DNA of 21,187 bases from positions 1 through 21,187 of IMG/VR virus record IMGVR_UViG_3300037606_000284, one strand, 5' to 3'. The notes beneath the pieces are model-generated. The model did not search any database. It was given only the letters and a program-made list of their open reading frames with translations, and was not told the DNA's origin. The position numbers were made by a program, and so were the translations under genes. The DNA is from a virus. Positions 14,396-21,178 of this stretch are shown here, piece after piece. Each line of letters begins with the position of its first letter. Within the stretch, counting starts at the first letter, position 1.

Positions 14396-14426
14396 AATAG
14401 AAAAAATTTTCGCAAAAATAAAACAA

Positions 14427-14762
14427 ATGAAACTAATTTATACAGTAAATAAAACCGAAACGGTAGAAACAGACATTGACCTCCCAATCTATATTCACAC
14501 GCAAGGAGAGGACTTAGACGATGAATATATAAAATGGGACGGAGAAAAAAAGATAACGGTCTCACGGGGCTGGTATGACCTCTCAGTGAGCATTTCTACT
14601 AACCCACCAAGCATTTATCCGCAAACATTAGAAAGAAATTTAATAACAGCGGAAATATTCAATGAGCAATTAAGCATTGCTTTGGAAACTATCAATCCTA
14701 TTGAGGCGGTTAGCGAAGGATTTTTTGAAAGAATGGATATTGTTTATCCGCAAAATAAATAA
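14427..14762 (+). CDS. Unknown 111-residue protein
   Basis: The start chosen is the ATG of MKLIYTVNKTETVETD, preceded by an A-rich leader; a TTG start 13 codons upstream would overlap the previous gene. The first half is beta-like (DLPIYIHTQ, ISVS) with an acidic loop, and the second half is helical. No Cys and no motif are recognised. It is followed 1 nt later by the next gene. The function is unknown. Confidence 0.7.
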   Translation: MKLIYTVNKTETVETDIDLPIYIHTQGEDLDDEYIKWDGEKKITVSRGWYDLSVSISTNPPSIYPQTLERNLITAEIFNEQLSIALETINPIEAVSEGFFERMDIVYPQNK

Positions 14763-14763
14763 A

Positions 14764-14949
14764 ATGGAAATATTAAAAGGAACATATAAAAATGTAAGTT
14801 TTAGATACTCCCCTCATACAGAGGAAAAAGACACTGATGGTTTACTAATCATTAATCATTCTAATGGAGTAGAATCAACACATATAATAAATAATTGGGG
14901 GATAACGAGAATTTTTCAATACATAGAAAGTTTAAATAATATAGTATAA
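14764..14949 (+). CDS. Unknown 61-residue protein
   Basis: The ATG at MEILKGTYK directly follows the upstream stop. The protein looks like a small beta-rich domain (KNVSFRYSPH, GLLIINHSNG) with a short C-terminal helix. No motif is recognised. It is followed 1 nt later by the 96-residue gene, so it is part of the same run. Confidence 0.65.
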   Translation: MEILKGTYKNVSFRYSPHTEEKDTDGLLIINHSNGVESTHIINNWGITRIFQYIESLNNIV

Positions 14950-14950
14950 A

Positions 14951-15241
14951 ATGGAATACATAAGAGAAAATTGGAAAGATTACAGCACAAGACTTAAAAG
15001 CTACGGCTATACAGAAGAAGAGTTAAACACCTTACGACCAATAAGAGAAGACGCAGAACAAATACCAAATGAAATGTTTGACGAGCTTGTTAGACAAGGA
15101 GTGATTAAGTGTACAAGAAAATTAAAGAAGAAGAGAAGCTTGTATGTTTTGGAAGGAGATAATCGTGTGTACTACCTTGAACATTGGAATAAGAGAGTAG
15201 AATGGTGTGGTTATTTTAAAGATGAAGAAGATGGAGAATAA
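14951..15241 (+). CDS. Unknown 96-residue protein
   Basis: Charged, with an acidic N-terminal helix (TEEELNTLRPIREDAEQ), a basic middle (CTRKLKKKRSLYVLEG) and an aromatic C-terminal part with Trp, Tyr and Cys. The pattern of a helix followed by a basic strand pair could be a small winged-helix domain (FDELVRQGVIKC), but this is weak. It overlaps the next gene by 11 nt. The function is unknown. Confidence 0.7.
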   Translation: MEYIRENWKDYSTRLKSYGYTEEELNTLRPIREDAEQIPNEMFDELVRQGVIKCTRKLKKKRSLYVLEGDNRVYYLEHWNKRVEWCGYFKDEEDGE

Positions 15242-15425
15242 ATATTACATGCTTGGAGAAGACAGGTTTTTTGAGACATTTGGAGACGGTTTCTTTTATT
15301 TTATTTTCGGCGAAAAAAGGATTAAAACAGGATTTTTAGAATCTATGGGGAGTTATATAACAGAGCTAGATAAAGTACAATACGAGAAGGAAATAGATTA
15401 CAGACTTAAATATTTTGTGCGATGA
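15231..15425 (+). CDS. Unknown 64-residue protein
   Basis: The start is taken at ATGGAGAATAA, where it overlaps the stop of the previous gene; an ATG three codons earlier is also possible. The protein is aromatic-rich (FFETFGDGFFYFIFG) with a Lys/Glu tail. Its stop overlaps the next start (ATGA). No family is recognised. Confidence 0.65.
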   Translation: MENKYYMLGEDRFFETFGDGFFYFIFGEKRIKTGFLESMGSYITELDKVQYEKEIDYRLKYFVR

Positions 15426-15727
15426 CAAACGCTGAAATTAAAAACTTACCCTCAAAAAGTAAACGGGCAATATATTTCGACTACTATTGGATTAATTTAA
15501 AGATGTGCTATGAAGATATAGAAATAGCTATAACCGAACATAATAAAAAAAGATTAGAAGCCAATATTAAATATCCACTATTACTACCGAACACTCATTT
15601 TTCAAGTGAAAGACTATCTAAAAGTCATATTAGAAGTTTTACAGACTTTTGCAACGAAGAAGACGAGAGAGTTTCCGAGGGAATAATTGGGAGATATAGA
15701 AGATTTAAAGATAGAATTATTTTATAA
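15422..15727 (+). CDS. Unknown 101-residue protein
   Basis: A helical, basic protein (begins MTNAEIKNLPSKSKRAIYFD), with a Ser/His/Phe-rich middle and a C-terminal REGRYRRF-like basic tail (here IGRYRRFKDRI). The ATGA overlap with the upstream gene shows coupling. No motif is recognised; it is the last gene before the promoter at 15733-15763. Confidence 0.68.
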   Translation: MTNAEIKNLPSKSKRAIYFDYYWINLKMCYEDIEIAITEHNKKRLEANIKYPLLLPNTHFSSERLSKSHIRSFTDFCNEEDERVSEGIIGRYRRFKDRIIL

Positions 15728-15732
15728 TAAAC

Positions 15733-15763
15733 TTGCACAGTAACTATAAAACACCTATCTTTA
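15733..15763 (+). promoter_or_regulatory. Promoter TTG-N20-TATCTTTA
   Basis: TTG (15733-15735), a 20-nt spacer and TATCTTTA (15756-15763) fit the pattern with one change at the last base. It lies in the gap before two mini-ORFs and the HNH/AP2 gene, and the first ATG is at 15782. Confidence 0.6.
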
Positions 15764-15781
15764 CAGAAACAAAAAAATAAA

Positions 15782-15832
15782 ATGACAGTAGAGAAACTAA
15801 TAGAAGAACATAAATTAGCCAAACTAGAATAA
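15782..15832 (+). CDS. Mini-ORF, 16 residues (MTVEKLIEEHK...)
   Basis: A 16-residue frame starts 18 nt after the -7 box of the promoter at 15733-15763, with an A-rich leader. Its sequence resembles the first residues of the next mini-ORF and of the 69-residue coiled-coil protein (start, basic/acidic LI-E-K pattern). It may be a truncated copy of that small gene or a leader peptide. Confidence 0.35.
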   Translation: MTVEKLIEEHKLAKLE

Positions 15833-15847
15833 AAAAACAGAATAAAA

Positions 15848-15901
15848 ATGAATAAAATTAGAGACTTAATAGAGCGATACAAATATGGACATTCTTTATA
15901 A
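15848..15901 (+). pseudogene. Broken small gene interrupted by the HNH/AP2 gene
   Basis: The frame reads MNKIRDLIERYKYGHSL and stops. The beginning is typical of a small phage coiled-coil gene and is close in pattern to MIDKIQSLIQEQK at 16637. The HNH/AP2 start codon (15885) lies inside it, so insertion of the endonuclease probably cut the original frame after about 12 codons. No 3' part in frame is seen downstream. Confidence 0.4.
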
Positions 15902-16640
15902 TTATAATAGTAGATTAGGTGAAAAAACTATTACAAACGAAGGTTATGAAATTGAAATAATTGAATGGTTTGGTGTAAGAAATTGTACAATTAAGTTTGA
16001 AAATGGGGTTATTTTATATAATATAAAATATCAAGGTTTTAAAAAGAAAAACATAGTTAACCCTTATCACCCATCATTATATGGTGTTGGATATCTAGGT
16101 ATTGGTAAACATACTTCCAAATCAACACATAATAATATGAACTATTATAAAATTTGGAGTTCTATGATACAAAGAACAAATAGTGAAAAAAGGGCTAAGG
16201 TATCTCCAACTTATTCTAAATGTTCGGTAGCAGAAGAGTGGAAATGTTTTCAAATATTTGGAGATTGGTTTGTAAAATATCATAAAAAAGATTTTCATTT
16301 AGACAAAGATATTTTAATAAAAGGAAATAAAGTATACTCCCCTGAAACTTGTTGTTTTGTACCAAGAGAGATTAATAATCAATTCAAATCATATTCTGAT
16401 AAATATGGAGAATTACCAAAAGGGGTTAGCTTCTATAAAATAACTAAAAGATTTACAACTCAAATAAGTTTGTATGGTAAAAGAGTAGCCTTGGGTTATT
16501 TTAACACACCTGATGAAGCATTTAAAGTATATAAAAATACTAAAGAAAAACACCTTAAGGAATTAGCAAATAAGTGGAAGGACGACATTGAATATAATGT
16601 TTATATAACAATATTAAATTACACAATAACAAAAAAATGA
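15885..16640 (+). CDS. HNH homing-type endonuclease with AP2 domain
   Basis: A 251-residue protein. Residues ~88-165 hold the HNH-type core usual for phage AP2-linked nucleases: YYKIWSSMIQRT, CSVAEEW, then HLDKDILIKGNKVYSPETCCFVPREINN (His138, Asn148, Cys156). Residues ~177-230 form an AP2-type DNA-binding domain (LPKGVSFYK, GKRVALGYF, DEAFKVYK, ELANKW). The first ~80 residues carry a GVGYLGIG motif before the nuclease. Homing endonucleases of this type make a site-specific break and move by repair. It begins inside a broken small gene and its stop overlaps the next start (ATGA-like), so it is neatly placed in the operon. The exact site is unknown. Confidence 0.85.
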   Translation: MDILYNYNSRLGEKTITNEGYEIEIIEWFGVRNCTIKFENGVILYNIKYQGFKKKNIVNPYHPSLYGVGYLGIGKHTSKSTHNNMNYYKIWSSMIQRTNSEKRAKVSPTYSKCSVAEEWKCFQIFGDWFVKYHKKDFHLDKDILIKGNKVYSPETCCFVPREINNQFKSYSDKYGELPKGVSFYKITKRFTTQISLYGKRVALGYFNTPDEAFKVYKNTKEKHLKELANKWKDDIEYNVYITILNYTITKK

Positions 16641-16846
16641 TAGATAAAATACAAAGTTTAATACAAGAACAGAAATTAAGTGTTCAAGAAACACGTGAAC
16701 AATTAAATCAAGTCGCCTCTCTTTTAGACGTTAAAAATAAATTGTCGCTAAAAGAAAGGGCAGAATTAGAAAATACTATTAACGAATTAGAGCAAGAGGT
16801 TTCACTTAGATTTGGATTCTTAAGCGATTTAGAAAGTTTACTGTAA
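16637..16846 (+). CDS. Small coiled-coil protein (69 residues)
   Basis: Highly charged, with regular heptad spacing (IQEQKLSVQETREQL, LKERAELENTINELEQEV), so a parallel or antiparallel coiled coil is likely. No other motif is seen. It overlaps the HNH/AP2 stop by 4 nt and touches the next gene without a gap. The function is unknown; similar small coiled-coil genes often lie near phage replication genes. Confidence 0.72.
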   Translation: MIDKIQSLIQEQKLSVQETREQLNQVASLLDVKNKLSLKERAELENTINELEQEVSLRFGFLSDLESLL

Positions 16847-17203
16847 TTGAAAGAAGATAAAATTCTCATTAGACAATTCAAAGACAAATCTTCAAATTTT
16901 TTTGTAAACAACACTCACTACAATTTAAACGCTTTAGGAGGGATAACTTTCTGTGCGGGTGGAATAAGTAGTGAAGCAGACATAGAAGCCTTACAGAACT
17001 TTATTAAGAGAAATAAGAAGACGTTTGTAGCATCTACACCTAATGTTTTCTCGAAAGAGTTGAAGGAATATTCAGTTTTGAATTTTGGGATTCATAAAAA
17101 TAAGAGGCTTGATACTTTGAGTAACGACTATCTGAAATGGTTGTTTGAGAATTCGGCGGACGAAAGTATAAAAAATGAGGTTAGAGGTTTAATAGGTAAA
17201 TAG
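16847..17203 (+). CDS. DUF3820-like protein with TTG start (118 residues)
   Basis: The frame directly follows the upstream stop and contains no Met, so translation must start at the TTG at 16847 or at another non-ATG codon. The C-terminal part NFGIHKNKRLDTLSNDYLKWLF (79-100) has the FG-x-K-x-x-x-L-x-x-L-x-x-x-Y-L-x-W pattern of DUF3820, a small domain also found at the end of exonuclease X-type proteins. The N-terminal 75 residues are beta-like with a GGITFCAGGISSEADIEAL stretch and no recognised family. A nucleic-acid-related role fits both the domain and the neighbours, but it is inferred. The frame ends in TAG. Confidence 0.65.
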   Translation: MKEDKILIRQFKDKSSNFFVNNTHYNLNALGGITFCAGGISSEADIEALQNFIKRNKKTFVASTPNVFSKELKEYSVLNFGIHKNKRLDTLSNDYLKWLFENSADESIKNEVRGLIGK

Positions 17204-17283
17204 TTAAAATTTCAGCAAAAAAAATAAACCCTTTCACGCCAAGTCAGTTTAAAATGGTATAGGTTTGGCGGGGAATAAAAGAC

Positions 17284-18417
17284 ATGGTACATACACACGA
17301 AACATTCATAGAGAAATTACTAACAGTCCACGAAGGATATATTCGAGGTGAGTTTGCAGTGTATGGTCGTTTTATAAGCATTAAGAAAAAACTACTAATA
17401 AAAGACAAGTATGGCTTTCATAAGGTGTTGCCTGGTGATTTATTAAATATGAAGTGTAAAAATATGACAGTAAAATCTGCAATATTTAAAACCAATTACA
17501 TTAAAGAATACTTACATCAAAATATAAAAGCATATTTTAAAAGGGATTTTAGACTAATTTCTGATTATACATTAGGTAAGCAACCTGCGATATTTAAAGA
17601 TAACCACGGTAATTCTTTTTCAATGAGTGTGTCAAATGTATTAACGGGTAACAAGCCTTCTATTAAATCTGCTATAAATAAAGATGAATTTATAATTAAA
17701 AAACTTTACCGACAAAATAGAGGTTTTAGAAACGGAGAGTTTGATTACATATCTCATTTTAATAAAAATCAAACAATAATATTAGTTTTGTCCGATTTAT
17801 TTGGAACTTACAATATGGATTCATCATCCGCTTACAATGGTTCAAAACCTACAATAGAGGTAGCAACGGACAAGAGTAAAAATCTAGTCAAACGATTAGA
17901 ACAAAATGGAGGAGATTATGATTACTCTAAAGTTGTATACTCTAAAATGAATGACAAACTAATTATAGGATGTAAATTACACGGCGATTATAAACAGCGT
18001 TCATATAATCATATTAGAGGGGAAGGTTGCGAGAGGTGCGGAAGAGTATCAACCACAGAAAAATTATCAGACACCCCAACAGGTTGGTCGCACGGTTCTT
18101 GGATTAGTTGGGCGGAAAAATCTAAAAACTTTGATTCTTTCAAATGTTATATTTTAGAGATAAAGTCTGTTGATAATAAAGAGTCTTTTTTTAAAGTGGG
18201 TAGAACATACACAACTATTAAAAACAGATTTAAGTATATTGATAAGTTTTACTATATTGATAAAGTTATAAAAGTATTTGAGAGTGATGATGCTAAGTAT
18301 ATAATAGATAAGGAATTAGAACTATTAAAAAATAATAAGATTTACAAATACAAACCTCTGAAAAACTTTGGGGGTTCGCAAGAATGTTTTACTAAAGTAG
18401 AGTATGAAGAAATATAA
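17284..18417 (+). CDS. GIY-YIG homing-type endonuclease with four DNA-binding repeats
   Basis: A 377-residue protein. The first ~260 residues are four tandem repeats of 60-70 residues. Repeats 1-3 end in related segments (NMTVKSAIFK ~60-69; KPSIKSAINK ~124-133; KPTIEVATDK ~188-197). Repeat 4 has the GDYDYSKVVY core and keeps the zinc Cys (C230, C249xxC252), which repeats 1-3 have lost. The GIY-YIG-like nuclease follows: CYILEIK (288-294), FFKVGRTYTTIKNRF (302-316, Arg315), Glu344 in DKELEL, and a FGGSQECF end. The same C-terminal order is seen in the protein at 7007. It overlaps the NinG-like gene by 14 nt. The role is site-specific cleavage for gene mobility. Confidence 0.83.
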   Translation: MVHTHETFIEKLLTVHEGYIRGEFAVYGRFISIKKKLLIKDKYGFHKVLPGDLLNMKCKNMTVKSAIFKTNYIKEYLHQNIKAYFKRDFRLISDYTLGKQPAIFKDNHGNSFSMSVSNVLTGNKPSIKSAINKDEFIIKKLYRQNRGFRNGEFDYISHFNKNQTIILVLSDLFGTYNMDSSSAYNGSKPTIEVATDKSKNLVKRLEQNGGDYDYSKVVYSKMNDKLIIGCKLHGDYKQRSYNHIRGEGCERCGRVSTTEKLSDTPTGWSHGSWISWAEKSKNFDSFKCYILEIKSVDNKESFFKVGRTYTTIKNRFKYIDKFYYIDKVIKVFESDDAKYIIDKELELLKNNKIYKYKPLKNFGGSQECFTKVEYEEI

Positions 18418-18847
18418 AAAACTAAATTGGGATGAAGATGATTTAGAGTCTTTACCTAATGGAGATTTAAAAAAATTAGGAGATTATTGGATGCGGGTAT
18501 ATGTTTTAGAAAATGCAGAAAAAAGAAACGGTAAATATTATTGCCCATTAAAAAAACAATGGTATACAGAAGATAAAATGCATTTATGTCACTACATTGA
18601 CCGTGGAATCATAAAGCACAGATTTGATTTAGATAATGTGCATTTAATCTCTTCGGTGTCTAATACCTTTGAAGCACAAATTCCCGCAGTAGGATTTAAA
18701 TCAAAACATCATAAAGAGTACGAAGAATATTTAATTTTAAAAATAGGTAAAAAAAAGTTTAATAATCTCTTGGATTCTAAAAATAATTTAACTATCTTTA
18801 CACAAGCTGATTATATCAGAGTAATTAAACAATTTAAAAATGAGTGA
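18404..18847 (+). CDS. ninG: NinG-like recombination nuclease
   Basis: A 147-residue protein with the layout of lambda NinG (Rap), a small nuclease that cuts branched DNA such as Holliday junctions and D-loops. YYCPLKKQWY (Cys47) is followed by HLCHYIDRGIIKHRFDLDNVHL (Cys62, His63, and the R..Fd..NVh pattern), then a helix (HHKEYEEYLILKIG) and KFNNLLDSKN at the C-terminus. The second Cys pair that follows in NinG (CxxCN) is missing here: the segment reads ISSVSNTFE, so zinc binding may differ. The gene sits two genes before RecA/UvsX, which supports a recombination role. It overlaps the upstream homing gene by 14 nt and the next gene by 8 nt. Confidence 0.72.
   Translation: MKKYKKLNWDEDDLESLPNGDLKKLGDYWMRVYVLENAEKRNGKYYCPLKKQWYTEDKMHLCHYIDRGIIKHRFDLDNVHLISSVSNTFEAQIPAVGFKSKHHKEYEEYLILKIGKKKFNNLLDSKNNLTIFTQADYIRVIKQFKNE
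18770..18800 (+). promoter_or_regulatory. Internal promoter-like element TTG-N20-TATCTTTA in the NinG-like gene
   Basis: TTG (18770-18772), a 20-nt spacer and TATCTTTA (18793-18800) repeat the element at 15733-15763. It lies inside the 3' end of the NinG-like gene, 40 nt before the next start, and could boost expression of the 137-residue gene and of the recombinase. Confidence 0.45.
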
Positions 18848-19253
18848 TAAGACGCACCCGTTTGAAGAGTTGTCCAATTTAATAGGACAGTATCAAACTA
18901 ATAAAAACAGTTTTGACCAAAAAGAATTACAGACAATGAGAGAAGACATTAGTCTTTGCTTATTTTATTTATCGGACTCTGCAAGTCAAGCCCTTGCAAA
19001 CTACGACATGAGCGAGCATAATCGTAAAACAAAAATGTCAGAAAGAGAGCAGTTTTACAGAAGTGAAGTAGGCTCTAATGGAAAATCAATGACCGTAGCT
19101 GAATCTGAAAATCTTGCAAGAATAGATTGTAAAGAAGAAACAGAGTTGTGCAAAAATGCATTAAGACAAAAGGAGAGAGTAAGAATAATTTTATCTGCAA
19201 CCTCACAAATATTAAATGCGATTTCAAGTAGACTAAATATGATAACAAAATAA
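18840..19253 (+). CDS. Unknown 137-residue protein before the recombinase
   Basis: Helical and charged. Residues ~1-60 contain an amphipathic start (HPFEELSNLIGQYQTNKN) and a SLCLFYLSDSASQAL helix. The second half (~60-135) is a long helix with EREQFYRSEV, ESENLARIDCKEETEL and LRQKERVRIILSATSQILNAISSRL, which suggests a coiled-coil hairpin. It lies between the NinG-like and RecA-like genes and 2 nt before the latter, so a helper role in recombination (mediator or single-strand binding partner) is plausible. No family was recognised. Confidence 0.72.
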   Translation: MSDKTHPFEELSNLIGQYQTNKNSFDQKELQTMREDISLCLFYLSDSASQALANYDMSEHNRKTKMSEREQFYRSEVGSNGKSMTVAESENLARIDCKEETELCKNALRQKERVRIILSATSQILNAISSRLNMITK

Positions 19254-19255
19254 AA

Positions 19256-20260
19256 ATGGCAAAAGAGAAAAAAGACGCTTTAGAAGGGGTAATTGAGAAG
19301 TTAGATTTTTTATACGCAAAAGGAGCAATAGTAAACTTAGGGACTAATCCAAGATACACTCAAAAAGTTTTAACAGGAAGACCTAGTATAGATTATGTTA
19401 CTGATGGAGGATTACCAAAAGGGAGACTAATATTAATTGCAGGAGAGCCTAGTGCAGGTAAAAGTTCGCTCACAATTCAGTTAGCTGAAAAATTTGGAGA
19501 TAAAATACTTTACGCAGATACGGAGGCGACATTGACATCTGATTATCTGGTAGATTTAGGTGCAGACCCTTCAAAATTTAGTCATTTTATACCTGAAACT
19601 ACTGAAAGTATGTGCGATATTATTAGACAACAAATTCCAAACTTTAATGTGGTAATTGTAGATTCCATAAATAATAGTGCCAGTGGTGAACAATTACAAA
19701 AAACGGCAGGGGAGAAAACTATGGCAAACCGAGCAAATGTTTTGTCTAGTCAACTTCCAATTTTAATAGGGTTAGCTAATCAATATAATACAACTATAAT
19801 TATTTTATCCCAAGTGAGGGATAATATGAATAAAGCTAATAAATACAGCCCCGATACAGTAGTACCAGGAGGTAATAGTTTACATCACAACAGCTCAATG
19901 ACTTTAGAACTTTTTAAATCTTCAAAGAAAGAGAAAGAAGAAAAAGGAACTTTAGGAAATAAAGATAAAGTTGTTGAGGGTAATATGGTGAGAATTAAAT
20001 GTACTAAAAATAAAGTAGGTAAGGTAAACAGAGAGGTTTCCGTTGAGTTTACTTATGGACTAGGGTACACTATTGAAGCTGACATTGCATCGTCCGCAAA
20101 ACGATTAGGTATTTTAGAAATGAAAGGTAGTTGGGTAACTTATAAAGGGAGTACTCTCGTACAAGGGATTGATAATTTGGTTCCTATGTTATTTGACAAC
20201 CCTGAACTATTAGAAGAATTACGATTAGCGGTATTAGAAAAAACTACAAAAGAAAACTAA
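19256..20260 (+). CDS. uvsX: RecA/UvsX-like recombinase
   Basis: A 334-residue strand-exchange ATPase. It shows Walker A GEPSAGKSS (63-71), the catalytic Glu in YADTEATL (Glu90), Walker B VVIVDS (132-137), the LSQVRDN motif (184-190, Gln186) and the L2-type loop VPGGNSLHHN (203-212). The C-terminus (~265-334) is a short helical domain, as in phage UvsX-type recombinases, which are slightly shorter than bacterial RecA (about 350). It coats single-stranded DNA and pairs it with a duplex, for repair, for recombination-dependent replication and for the spread of homing genes. It follows the NinG-like and 137-residue genes in an operon-like run, with an A-rich leader. Confidence 0.9.
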   Translation: MAKEKKDALEGVIEKLDFLYAKGAIVNLGTNPRYTQKVLTGRPSIDYVTDGGLPKGRLILIAGEPSAGKSSLTIQLAEKFGDKILYADTEATLTSDYLVDLGADPSKFSHFIPETTESMCDIIRQQIPNFNVVIVDSINNSASGEQLQKTAGEKTMANRANVLSSQLPILIGLANQYNTTIIILSQVRDNMNKANKYSPDTVVPGGNSLHHNSSMTLELFKSSKKEKEEKGTLGNKDKVVEGNMVRIKCTKNKVGKVNREVSVEFTYGLGYTIEADIASSAKRLGILEMKGSWVTYKGSTLVQGIDNLVPMLFDNPELLEELRLAVLEKTTKEN

Positions 20261-20296
20261 CCTTCGGTAGTATTACCAAAAATTAATAGCAAAAAA

Positions 20297-20476
20297 ATGA
20301 AAAAAATATTATTATATCTATTAGAATTAACATTCGAAAAGTTAGTTCAAAAGACAGGACAGAAAGCTATGGTAAGTGGTTTGTATAGAAGTGGAGATGA
20401 AATAATTCCGTTATCTAAGTCGGAGAGGTTTCCACCTAGTGAGGATAATGTTTGGAATTTAGTTATTTCTGTTTAA
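20297..20476 (+). CDS. Small YjzC-like protein (59 residues)
   Basis: An ATG with an A-rich leader opens a 59-residue frame. The segment SGLYRSGDEIIPLSKSERFPP and the ending VWNLVISV resemble the small YjzC-type domain (SGIY...G....LS.G..FP....W) known from Bacillus and phages, whose function is unknown. The first 20 residues form a helix. It follows the recombinase by 36 nt. Confidence 0.55.
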   Translation: MKKILLYLLELTFEKLVQKTGQKAMVSGLYRSGDEIIPLSKSERFPPSEDNVWNLVISV

Positions 20477-20517
20477 CCCTTTTTTTGGCGAAATATGTGG
20501 ATAAGAACAATCTCAGG

Positions 20518-20548
20518 TTGGGTATATTTCAAAACAGAATATACTCAA
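20518..20548. repeat. Inverted repeat, 11-bp arms with 9-nt loop
   Basis: TTGGGTATATT and AATATACTCAA pair over 11 bp with one G-T wobble around a 9-nt loop. It lies in the 107-nt gap before the 59-residue gene at 20584. No T-run follows, so an operator or an RNA hairpin in the leader is more likely than a terminator. Confidence 0.4.
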
Positions 20549-20583
20549 CAAGGACTAGTAACGATTATAAAGGTAACAAACGC

Positions 20584-20763
20584 ATGAAAATAAATTATAG
20601 AACGTACTGCGGACTAGCAGGAGACTTACAAGAACTATTAATAGCAGAGACAGAGAATAATAAACTATCTGTTTTGTACACAAGGGTTGGTATTTTTAAA
20701 AAATTTAATTACTGGCTCGCAAAAAAGAAACTTACAAATATTTTAAATAAGTATGGCTATTAA
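20584..20763 (+). CDS. Unknown basic 59-residue protein
   Basis: The ATG at MKINYRTYCGLAGDLQELL is the chosen start; an earlier TTG-type frame would overlap the previous gene and run through the inverted repeat. The protein is short, with an Ala/Leu/Glu helix in the middle and a very basic C-terminus (KKFNYWLAKKKLTNILNKYG). It overlaps the next gene by 11 nt. No family is recognised. Confidence 0.6.
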   Translation: MKINYRTYCGLAGDLQELLIAETENNKLSVLYTRVGIFKKFNYWLAKKKLTNILNKYGY

Positions 20764-21178
20764 GAAAGAAGCAGTAGAATGGACTTATGGTTCGCAAGTT
20801 ATAGATAACATTTTAAAAACACCTGAAGGTTCCCTAGCATTCATTTACAAAATATCTCTACTTGATGGGACAGGTCGTTATTATTATGGTCGTAAAACTA
20901 TGTGGAAACCACGCTATACGAGCGGTAAAAATAAAGGAATAAGTAAGGGGTCATATGTTTGGCGAACTTACTGTGGCTCATCAAAGGAACTCACAGCATT
21001 AATCAAGGATAATACGCCTTACAAAAAAGAAATACTAAAATTCTGTTTTTCAAAAGCGGAGACAACTTATGAGGAAACTAAACAAATACTTTGTGGGGGA
21101 GGTTTGACAGACCCTCTATGTTTGAATTTTTGGATAAAAAGTTTGATTTACTCTAAACATTTAAAACCAAATAGTTAA
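20753..21178 (+). CDS. GIY-YIG-like nuclease (Seg-like, 141 residues)
   Basis: The N-terminal half contains FIYKI (30-34) and GRYYYGRKTMWK (41-52), matching the two strands of a GIY-YIG nuclease. A WRTYCGSSKELTALI segment (70-84) and EILKFCFSKAETTYEETK (93-110, with Glu107/Glu108) follow, the pattern of small phage nucleases of the Seg-like kind. The C-terminus is hydrophobic and may be a DNA-contact or dimer part. It starts 11 nt before the upstream stop. It is the third GIY-YIG-type gene in the window. Homing or repair-type cutting is likely; the substrate is unknown. Confidence 0.72.
   Translation: MAIKKEAVEWTYGSQVIDNILKTPEGSLAFIYKISLLDGTGRYYYGRKTMWKPRYTSGKNKGISKGSYVWRTYCGSSKELTALIKDNTPYKKEILKFCFSKAETTYEETKQILCGGGLTDPLCLNFWIKSLIYSKHLKPNS

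Noticed and set aside
14260-14565. Minus-strand ORFs in the right arm (also 15625-15882, 16708-16914 and 19075-19359)
   Set aside because: They are antisense to packed plus-strand genes and have no promoter or leader of their own.
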